Shown here: one piece after another, positions 57,540 to 64,000 of the stretch
How positions within the stretch are numbered: position 1 is the first letter of the stretch
How the letters are laid out: the number at the start of each line of letters is the position of its first letter
DNA from: Paenibacillus_V sp046244365
Lineage (GTDB): Bacteria; Bacillota; Bacilli; Paenibacillales; NBRC-103111
Direction of reading: 5' to 3'
DNA length: 64,000 nt
NCBI RefSeq assembly: GCF_046244365.1
Contig: NZ_CP176395.1
Span: forward strand, 4,092,001 to 4,156,000
The notes under the pieces: model-generated
The model's database searches: none
The model's input: only the letters and a program-made list of their open reading frames with translations
Told to the model about the DNA's origin: nothing
Made by a program: the position numbers and the translations under genes

Positions 57540-59402
57540 ATGGTCAAGTTTCCGGCAATTCGCAAAGCAATCACGTCAATCGACACGCCATCGGCCGATT
57601 TTCCGTTCGGCGTCGCCTTGACGAAGGAAAGGCTGGAGGAAATTCGCCGTAAACCGGTATTGCGCCGCTTTTTGGCGGAAATGCGAGAGGCGGCTGCCGC
57701 CGCTGCGAGCGCTCCCGTCGAAGCGCTGCCATTCTCGCTGTTTCGGCTGTACGAAACGACAGGGGACCGTTACCGGTACGAGCGTTTCTATTTTGACCGC
57801 CGGGGGCAGCTGGCAGCGCTAGCGCTGGCGGCGTTCGTCGATCAGGATGACGCTTATTTGGAAGCGCTCGAAGACAGGATCTGGGCAATCTGCGACGAGT
57901 ACACCTGGGCGGTTCCTGCCCATATGCCGAACGGCTATCTCGGTCGGGGCGGGTACCAGGTCCAGCCGCCGCAGATCGTCGATCTGTTCGCCGCCGAAAC
58001 CGCGCATGCGCTCGCTGAAATCAATCATCTCCTAGGCGATCGTCTGCATGGGCAGGTGAAGGCGCGTATCGTACAGGAAGTGGAGCGGCGCGTGCTGCAG
58101 CCTTTGTTTCACGATCCGGTCGCGTTCGGCTGGGAATCGAGAGACAATAACTGGGCTTCCGTTTGCTCCGGCGCCGCCGGTATGGCTGCGCTGCTTATCG
58201 TTCAGGACAAGGAAAGGCTGGCGGGCATGATGGACCGCGTGCTGCGGGCCATGGACAGCTTCTTGGACGGCTATGCGGCGGACGGCGGTTGTCCGGAAGG
58301 CATTAGCTATTGGACTTACGGCTTCGGCTACTTCGTATACTTTGCGGACATGCTGGAGACGTACACGGACGGACGGATATGCTTGTTACAGGGGGATAAA
58401 ATACGCCGAATCGCCGAGTTTCCGGCGGCCGTTTCCTTTGCCGGGCAAAGCTTCGTCAGCTTCTCCGATTCTTCGCCGCTCGTTTATTTGCAGACGGGCT
58501 TATCCTGCCGGCTTGCTCGCCGGGTAGGCGGCAAACTGCCGTATATGCCGGAGGTACCCTCCTTCGACAGCGACCGGTGCTACCGGTTTCCGCATTTGCG
58601 AAGCAACCTGTTGTGGACGGACGAGGTAATGCTGGGAAGCTCTGCGGCAGCGGGTCGCAACTATCTGGACAATCTCTGTTGGCTGATCGACCGGCGGGAT
58701 GTGAACGGTACGCTAGTATCGTTCGCGGCCAAAGGCGGACATAACGACGAGCCGCATAATCATAACGACCTCGGGCAGTTCATCCTAAATATCGGCGGCG
58801 AAAGCCTGGTTACCGATCTTGGCGCCGGCGTGTACGACAAAGGCTATTTCGGACCGGACCGTTACGGCTACTTGCATAATTCATCATTGGGTCATTGCGT
58901 TCCGGTCATTAACGGGCAGGAGCAACAGGCAGGCCGGGAATATGAGGCCGCAGTTACGGATACGGCTTCGGATGAGGAAATCAGCTCCTTCGAGCTGGAT
59001 TTGACGAAAGCCTACGGCCGCGATGCGGACTTGCTTCGGTTTAGCCGCCGCTTCGAATGGCGCACGGAGGGCGAGGTGAAGGAAGCGGTGCTGGAGCTGA
59101 CCGATTCCTTCGTGTTTGCAGGCGCAACCAATACGATACAAGAGCAGGTCATCAGCACCTATAAGCCGTCGCTTGCAAGTGACGGTTCGGTGGAGTGGAA
59201 AGGAACGTTTGGCGCCGTGAGGCTTGCTTATGATTCTTCTAACTGGACGGCTTCCGCGGAAGAGATCGAGACGAAGGACCACTTGGGCGGTTCCGTAACG
59301 GTGCACCGTCTCCGGCTAAGCTGTGCAAATGCCGGCGACCGTACCGAATGCCGTCTGCGTTTTGCGTGCAGGCCGAATAATAAAGCTCAAGTTCGTGAGT
59401 AA
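57540..59402 (+). CDS. Heparinase II/III-like polysaccharide lyase
   Basis: 620 residues. N-terminal alpha/alpha toroid (FGWESRDNNWASVCSGAAGM, GCPEGISYWTYGFGYFVYFA) and C-terminal beta domain (KGGHNDEPHNHNDLGQFILN, LVTDLGAGVYD). The HNHNDLGQF motif with His and the Tyr region fit the heparinase II/III family. No signal peptide, so it acts inside the cell on oligosaccharides, or the true export signal is absent. GGAGGG before the ATG at 57540. Confidence 0.85.
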   Translation: MVKFPAIRKAITSIDTPSADFPFGVALTKERLEEIRRKPVLRRFLAEMREAAAAAASAPVEALPFSLFRLYETTGDRYRYERFYFDRRGQLAALALAAFVDQDDAYLEALEDRIWAICDEYTWAVPAHMPNGYLGRGGYQVQPPQIVDLFAAETAHALAEINHLLGDRLHGQVKARIVQEVERRVLQPLFHDPVAFGWESRDNNWASVCSGAAGMAALLIVQDKERLAGMMDRVLRAMDSFLDGYAADGGCPEGISYWTYGFGYFVYFADMLETYTDGRICLLQGDKIRRIAEFPAAVSFAGQSFVSFSDSSPLVYLQTGLSCRLARRVGGKLPYMPEVPSFDSDRCYRFPHLRSNLLWTDEVMLGSSAAAGRNYLDNLCWLIDRRDVNGTLVSFAAKGGHNDEPHNHNDLGQFILNIGGESLVTDLGAGVYDKGYFGPDRYGYLHNSSLGHCVPVINGQEQQAGREYEAAVTDTASDEEISSFELDLTKAYGRDADLLRFSRRFEWRTEGEVKEAVLELTDSFVFAGATNTIQEQVISTYKPSLASDGSVEWKGTFGAVRLAYDSSNWTASAEEIETKDHLGGSVTVHRLRLSCANAGDRTECRLRFACRPNNKAQVRE

Positions 59403-59485
59403 TGGCTGCAAAACGGGATATGAAATAAAATCCCCCCGTTTCAGCGCATAGCTGGAGCGGGGGGCTATGCAACGCCATAACCCAA

Positions 59486-60778
59486 TTAGTGCAGAGAAAG
59501 CATGGCCGCCATGTCCTCTTGGGCATCGCCGATCAGCTTCAGGCCGAATTTCTCGACGAGTACGTTCATGACACCTTCGTTAATGAACTCCGGCGCTTTC
59601 GGGCCGATACGGATATCCTGGATTCCGAGACTGAACAAGCCTAACAGAATGGCGACAGCCTTCTGCTCGAACCACGACAGCACGATGCTTACCGGCAGTT
59701 CGTTAACGCTGCAGCCAAAGGCGTCGGCGAGAGCAAGCGCAATTTTGACCGTGGAGCCGGAGTTGTTGCATTGGCCCAAATCGATATACCGAGGGATATC
59801 GGTGCCGGCAACTGTGCCGTAATCTACATCGTTAAAGCGGAACTTGCCGCAAGACGTCGTCAGGATGACCGTGTCGTTCGGAAGCGACGTTGCCAGCTCG
59901 CGGTAATACTCACCGCCCTTGCCTGGAGCGTCACAGCCGGCAATGACGAAGAAACGATTAATAAGGCCGTCTTTGACCGCTTGAATGATTTCCGGCGCGA
60001 GCCCTATGACGGTTTCGTGGTGGTAGCCGGTCGTCAGCACTTGTTCGGAATCGATATTCGCCTCCGGCAGCTCGAGCGCCCGCTCTATTAGCGGCGAGAA
60101 ATCCTCGCCGACGATTTTCATGACGTTCTCAAGCCCGGCCACCTCATAAGAGAAGAAGCGATCCGCATACGTGCCTTTGATTGGCATAACACAGTTTGTC
60201 GTCGCCAGAATCGCTCCCGGGAATTGCTCGAACAGGCGGCGTTGGTCATACCAGGCTTTCCCGATATTTCCTTTTAAGTGTGCATATTGCTTAAGCTTCG
60301 GATACCCGTGGGCCGGCAGCATTTCGGAATGGGTATAGATATTGAGGCCTTTGCCTTCCGTCTGCTTAAGCAGCTCTTCTAACGCATACAAGTTATGCCC
60401 CGTCACGACGATGCACTTGCCTTCGATCTTATTCTGGGGAACCGTAACCGGCTGCGGTATTCCGAAGTGCGTCGTATGCGCAAGGTCGAGCAAATCCATG
60501 ATCCGTACTGCGGCATTTCCGACCTTCATCGCCATATCCAGATGCTCCTGAAGATTGAAATTGGAGTTGGTCAAGGTCAAATAGAGCGCTTCATGCGTTA
60601 TTTTATCGACTTCCGGATCGGTGTAACCAAGCTGTTTGGCATGCGTCGCATAAGCGGCAATTCCCTTCAGTGCAAAAATGATCGTATCCTGAAGACTTGC
60701 GATCGTCTCGTCTTTTCCGCAAACCCCGATCACCTTGCAGCCCCCGTTCGGGGTTTGCTCGCATTGGTAACAAAACAT
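59486..60778 (-). CDS. hcp: Hydroxylamine reductase (hybrid-cluster protein)
   Basis: 430 residues. N-terminal Cys set CYQCEQT...GGCKVIGVCGK, plus hybrid-cluster ligands: TGHNLYALEEL, TNCVMPI, GCDAPGKGGEYY, SCGKFRFN. Length is the short class of Hcp. Family knowledge: reduces hydroxylamine and NO-derived species under low oxygen. An Fnr-type palindrome lies upstream at 60852. GGAGG upstream of the ATG. Confidence 0.95.
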   Translation of the reverse strand: MFCYQCEQTPNGGCKVIGVCGKDETIASLQDTIIFALKGIAAYATHAKQLGYTDPEVDKITHEALYLTLTNSNFNLQEHLDMAMKVGNAAVRIMDLLDLAHTTHFGIPQPVTVPQNKIEGKCIVVTGHNLYALEELLKQTEGKGLNIYTHSEMLPAHGYPKLKQYAHLKGNIGKAWYDQRRLFEQFPGAILATTNCVMPIKGTYADRFFSYEVAGLENVMKIVGEDFSPLIERALELPEANIDSEQVLTTGYHHETVIGLAPEIIQAVKDGLINRFFVIAGCDAPGKGGEYYRELATSLPNDTVILTTSCGKFRFNDVDYGTVAGTDIPRYIDLGQCNNSGSTVKIALALADAFGCSVNELPVSIVLSWFEQKAVAILLGLFSLGIQDIRIGPKAPEFINEGVMNVLVEKFGLKLIGDAQEDMAAMLSLH

Positions 60779-60851
60779 GGTACATCCTCCATTCGGTGGT
60801 TGGCTATATTCACTTACAACGATTAGCTTATCAGAGCCGGGAGGAGGCTAA

Positions 60852-60867
60852 TGTGACGGTCGTCACA
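60852..60867 (-). promoter_or_regulatory. Fnr/CRP-type site upstream of hcp
   Basis: TGTGACGGTCGTCACA (TGTGA-N6-TCACA), centred ~81 bases before the hcp ATG. TAAGCT about 30 bases downstream on that strand could be the -10, a class II layout. Confidence 0.65.
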
Positions 60868-60954
60868 TCGTTTCTGGCGAAATGGTGATAACGGGTATTA
60901 GATTGCGGAACGGGAATGGTGGATCGAGTATTTTCAATAAAAGGATGGACTTAG

Positions 60955-61006
60955 AAAAAGGCATGGTGACGAAGCGCGAGCTTCTTCATCCGATTGCCTT
61001 TTTTTT
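60955..61006 (+). terminator. Leader terminator before the microcompartment operon
   Basis: AAAAAGGCA / TGCCTTTTTT plus inner GGTGA/TCATC and GAAGC-GCGA-GCTTC. No gene lies upstream on this strand, so it is in the leader of the BMC operon and may be an attenuator. Confidence 0.65.
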
Positions 61007-61163
61007 CGTTCCTGGAGAGTGGGTTCGGCGGCAAGTTCGAAAAGGTTCGTTCCGGAGTAGCCGATCGAAATCTGAATGGATTTATTTTGATTTGAACCGA
61101 TTCGAATGCTCGAAACAAGCCTAGCTTGTCATGATCGGACATATCTTAGTAAGGAAGGTGGTC
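61007..61163. other. Gap between leader terminator and eutL
   Basis: 157 bases. Rich in GA/TT, with TTTATTTTGATTTG; no gene, riboswitch or tRNA recognised. Confidence 0.35.
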
Positions 61164-61844
61164 ATGCAAGGAAGCGAGGAGGGGAGAGCCTTGGCAGGAA
61201 AACCGATACGCGCCGTGCCGCTGGCCGTCAGGGTGATCGCGAACGTCAGTCCGGATTTGGCGCGGAGCTTGGCACTGAAGGCGAATTACCGAAGCATCGG
61301 CTTGGTGACCTCCAGCATCGACGATGTCGGTTACACGGCGGTCGACGAAGCGACGAAGAAAGCGGCGGTAGAAGTCGTTTATGCGAAATCGTTCTATGCG
61401 GGAGCCGCTCATGCTTCCGGGCCGTTATCGGGCGAGTTTATCGGCATTCTTGCGGGGGAGACGCCGGCGGAGGTAAAAAGCGGACTGGAAGCGGCCATAG
61501 CGCTTATGGAAAGCGGAGCTTGCTTCTATTCGCTTAATGATGAAGGGACTCACGCTTACTACGCGCATGTCGTTTCCCGTACAGGCACTTACTTGTCCAA
61601 AACGGCGGGAATTCCCGAGGGCGAACCGCTGGCTTATCTGATAGCGCCGCCGCTCGAAGCGGTATTCGGGCTCGATGCAGCGTTAAAGGCGGCGGATGTG
61701 GAGCTTCGGCAGTTTTATGGACCTCCGAGCGAAACGAATTTCGGCGGCGGGCTGCTTACCGGCAGTCAATCCGCCTGTACGGCTGCAGCCGAGGCTTTTG
61801 CCGAAGCGGTGAAAGGCATTGCCGGTTCGGCCATCAAGCTTTAG
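61164..61844 (+). CDS. eutL: Microcompartment shell protein EutL
   Basis: 226 residues. Matches EutL: VIANVSPDLARSLALKANYR, DVGYTAVDEATKKAAVEVVY, AGAAHASGPLSGEFIGILAG, then GACFYSLNDEGTHAYYAHVV and NFGGGLLTGSQSACTAAAEA. Two BMC folds in one chain; trimers form gated pores. AGGAAGGTGG before the ATG. First gene of the BMC operon; eutA, eutB and eutC do not precede it here. Confidence 0.9.
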   Translation: MQGSEEGRALAGKPIRAVPLAVRVIANVSPDLARSLALKANYRSIGLVTSSIDDVGYTAVDEATKKAAVEVVYAKSFYAGAAHASGPLSGEFIGILAGETPAEVKSGLEAAIALMESGACFYSLNDEGTHAYYAHVVSRTGTYLSKTAGIPEGEPLAYLIAPPLEAVFGLDAALKAADVELRQFYGPPSETNFGGGLLTGSQSACTAAAEAFAEAVKGIAGSAIKL

Positions 61845-61879
61845 CTCAGGTTGTATATGACATAGGAGAAAGCGGGTGA

Positions 61880-62305
61880 TTGCCGTTGGACGAACCGGTT
61901 TTATCGCTGGGCATGATTGAAACGAGGGGACTGCCGGCTATGATCGCGGCTGCCGACATCGCAGCCAAAACCGCAGATGTTAGGGTGAAGACCTATGAGA
62001 AGGCGGACGCTGGCATTGTGACGGTATATTTGGTTGGCGACGTCTCTTCGGTGAAGGCAGCTGTCGACGCAGGGGCTGCGGAAGCGAAGCGGGTCGGTGT
62101 CCTGCTCGGCGCGCACGTCATCCCACGGCCGGATCCAAGCGTGCCGAATATGATTGCGGCTCTGTGGCCGGATATGGCGGAAAGCCGGAAAGCACGTAAG
62201 ACAGAACATGCTGAGGGGAGTTCCGGTAAATCGCGCAAAAGCAAAAGAGGGTCATCACGAACGCCTGCACAGTCGGACGTGCATGACGGGAGCGAGCATC
62301 TGTGA
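61880..62305 (+). CDS. BMC-domain shell protein with basic tail
   Basis: About 141 residues. One BMC domain (LGMIETRGLPAMIAAADIAA, ITV/VTVYLVGDVSSVKAAVDAG, GAHVIPRPDPSV) and a long basic Ser/Lys tail (KSRKSKRGSSRTPAQS). TTG start uncertain (61880 or 61886). The tail could touch cargo or nucleic acid, as seen in EutK-like proteins. Confidence 0.85.
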   Translation: MPLDEPVLSLGMIETRGLPAMIAAADIAAKTADVRVKTYEKADAGIVTVYLVGDVSSVKAAVDAGAAEAKRVGVLLGAHVIPRPDPSVPNMIAALWPDMAESRKARKTEHAEGSSGKSRKSKRGSSRTPAQSDVHDGSEHL

Positions 62306-62364
62306 ATAGGGTCCGCTTGTATGAACTCCCGCTGTTTCGATACATAGAAAGGAGGTGACAAGCT

Positions 62365-63873
62365 TTGAAGCTGGACGCCGATTTGCAATCGATACAGGAA
62401 GCGCGAAATATGGTGCAGGAAGCGCGTGAGGCGCAGCGGCTTGTCGAAGGGATGGATCAAAGCCGGATCGACGCCATTGTCAAGAACATGGCGCAGGCTG
62501 CGGAGTCGGAGGCCGGACGATTGGCGGTACTGGCGGTCGAAGAGACCGGTTTCGGCAAAGCCGACGACAAGAGGATCAAAAATGTGTTCGCCGCCCGCGA
62601 TGTTTACGATGCGATCAAAGACATGAAAACGGTCGGGATCGTTTCGCGGGACGATATTCGCAAAGTATGGGAAATCGCGCAGCCGTTCGGCGTTATCGCG
62701 GGTATCGTTCCTTCGACGAACCCGACGTCGACCGTCATTTATAAGTCGCTGATTGCCGTTAAAGCACGCAATGCCATCGTCTTCAGTCCTCACCCTGCAG
62801 CCCGGCGATGCTCGGCGGAAGCCGCTGAGGTCATGCAGCGAGCTGCGGAACAAGCGGGCGCGCCGAGCGGTCTCGTTCAGTGCTTGACACTGCCTTCGAT
62901 GACGGCGACGAACGAGCTGATGAAGCATCCTTCGACCGATTTGATTCTGGCTACCGGCGGATCGGCGATGGTCGAGGCCGCTTACAGCTCCGGTAAGCCC
63001 GCATACGGCGTCGGTCCGGGAAACGTGCCGGTGTATGTCCACGCGAGTGCGAATATTCAAGAAGCCGTAAGGCGGATTTTGGAAAGCAAGACGTTCGATT
63101 TCGGAACGATCTGCGCCTCCGAACAGGCGCTTGTCGTCGATGCGGAGGTCAAATCGGAGTTTGTGGCCACCTGCCTTCGTCAAGGCGCTTATTTACTGGA
63201 CGAACAGGAGAAACAAAAGGTGAGCGCGGTCATCATGAACGGGAAAGGGCTGAATCCGAGTATCGTCGGTCGTTCCCCGCAAGTCATCGGTGAGTTGTCC
63301 GGTATTTCGGTACCGGAGGACGCGAGGGTGCTGATTGCCGAGGAGACGAATATCGGCAGCGGCTATCCGTTCTCCGCCGAGAAGCTTAGTCCCCTGCTTG
63401 CGCTGTATACCGTGAATGATTGGCAGGAGGGCTGCCGCATTTGCATGCAACTGCTTGCATTCGGCGGAATGGGGCATACGCTCGGCATTCATTGCGAGAA
63501 CGAAGCGGTCATTGAATCGTTCGGCCTGGAGAAGCCGGCTTCGCGCATCGTGGTCAACGCAGGTACCACCTTCGGGGCGATTGGCGCTACTACGGGTATC
63601 ATGCCGTCGCTTACACTCGGCTGCGGTTCGTACGGCCATAATATCACATCCGACAATATCGGACCCCGGCATCTGATGAACTTGAAAAGAGTCGCATTCG
63701 GCCTCAAAGAGATGCGGCTGGAGAGAGCTGCTGTCGGGTATGAAACGAGGCGTGCGGACGAAGGCAACCGTCAAGAGGCCCAGCCAGCGGATAACGGCGC
63801 ATCACTTGGCATCTCCCGGGAGGAAGTGCTGGACATTATCAAGAGCGTGCTGGCGGAGATGAAGACATCTTAG
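62365..63873 (+). CDS. eutE: CoA-acylating aldehyde dehydrogenase, EutE/PduP type
   Basis: 502 residues, TTG start with perfect AAAGGAGGTGA. N-terminal ~18 residues (DADLQSIQEARNMVQEA) look like an encapsulation helix. Core: FGVIAGIVPSTNPTSTVIYK, ATGGSAMVEAAYSSGKPAYG, catalytic Cys in DFGTICASEQALV, ETNIGSGYPFSAEKLSPLLA. Converts aldehyde plus CoA to acyl-CoA inside the compartment. The last ~40 residues are a charged linker with a final helix (REEVLDIIKSVLAEMK). Confidence 0.9.
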   Translation: MKLDADLQSIQEARNMVQEAREAQRLVEGMDQSRIDAIVKNMAQAAESEAGRLAVLAVEETGFGKADDKRIKNVFAARDVYDAIKDMKTVGIVSRDDIRKVWEIAQPFGVIAGIVPSTNPTSTVIYKSLIAVKARNAIVFSPHPAARRCSAEAAEVMQRAAEQAGAPSGLVQCLTLPSMTATNELMKHPSTDLILATGGSAMVEAAYSSGKPAYGVGPGNVPVYVHASANIQEAVRRILESKTFDFGTICASEQALVVDAEVKSEFVATCLRQGAYLLDEQEKQKVSAVIMNGKGLNPSIVGRSPQVIGELSGISVPEDARVLIAEETNIGSGYPFSAEKLSPLLALYTVNDWQEGCRICMQLLAFGGMGHTLGIHCENEAVIESFGLEKPASRIVVNAGTTFGAIGATTGIMPSLTLGCGSYGHNITSDNIGPRHLMNLKRVAFGLKEMRLERAAVGYETRRADEGNRQEAQPADNGASLGISREEVLDIIKSVLAEMKTS

Positions 63874-63949
63874 TTTGGCGGGAGCCCCGATTGAGAAACG
63901 AGTATGGGCGGCATAAACAAGTATTCATAATCGATAGGAGGAATGTTCA

Positions 63950-64000
63950 ATGGCTGGAGAAATGTCGGCGCTCGGTATGGTGGAAACGAAGGGGCTTGTA
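63950..64000 (+). CDS. BMC-domain shell protein, partial
   Basis: ATG after AGGAGGAATG; starts MAGEMSALGMVETKGLV and continues past the window edge. The opening matches PduA/EutM-type hexameric shell proteins. Confidence 0.8.
   Translation, partial: MAGEMSALGMVETKGLV

Noticed and set aside
61993..63183. 396-codon antisense open frame over the BMC and dehydrogenase genes
   Set aside because: Arg/His-rich composition typical of complement reading of a coding strand; no recognisable domain.
1..64000. tRNA, rRNA and insertion sequences
   Set aside because: No tRNA-like cloverleaf, rRNA segment or transposase motif was seen on either strand by reading; a tRNAscan run would settle it.

Overview
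The window reads as a piece of a spore-forming Bacillota chromosome, most likely Paenibacillus or a close relative. The evidence is strong GGAGG-type ribosome sites, moderately high GC in the host genes, and families typical of that group (YezD, YxcD, DUF309, M32 carboxypeptidase, a GH18 enzyme with a repeat domain, a spore-coat-like small protein). Two parts are clear: a lower-GC prophage arm (about 1-25.9 kb) and host chromosome (about 25.95-64 kb).

Prophage arm. It opens with an endolysin-type gene and a small cargo block (ATP-dependent ligase, tiny membrane and zinc-ribbon proteins, a small regulator behind paired palindromes). Next comes a CPBP membrane protease gene, divergent from an agr-like operon: AlpA-like HTH, an AgrC-like membrane sensor without a kinase, AgrB with its His/Cys pair, and AgrD. 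The lysogeny switch follows (degenerate ImmA-like protein, three XRE proteins, several palindromic operators). The replication and recombination operon then holds DUF3102, ORF6C, an SbcC-like ATPase, a PD-(D/E)XK nuclease, SSB, an HNH-like protein and a replisome organizer with embedded 12-bp iterons. The arm ends with accessory genes: two cytosine methyltransferases (one with a second ORF nested in another frame), YopX, RuvC-like resolvase and ArpU. No integrase, terminase, capsid or tail gene is visible, so these should lie left of the window. ArpU abuts the host gene yyaL, which is broken at its CxxC motif by 28 extra nucleotides; this may be an attachment junction.

Host part. After yyaL come a two-component system with a secreted multicopper oxidase; a sulfur locus (yezD, nitroreductase, SsuABC-type transporter with two permeases, and an AprA/AprB-like flavoprotein-ferredoxin pair); a LacI-controlled sugar-acid locus (split UxaA, SDR, DUF4177, rbsD) with matching operators; a GH18 protein; a TetR gene and a reductase-hydrolase fusion that share an operator; small stress or spore genes; carbonic anhydrase; an HesB-like protein; an M32 peptidase; a second ABC importer of the NMT1/SsuA type; a heparinase-like lyase; hcp with an Fnr-type site; and the start of a bacterial microcompartment operon (EutL, BMC protein, EutE/PduP-type dehydrogenase, next BMC gene cut by the window edge).

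The strongest candidates for something undescribed are the kinase-less phage agr module, the nested ORF in the second methyltransferase, the 67-nt repeat present twice in the prophage, and the yyaL junction. Functions are read from motifs and family knowledge only; no search was run.
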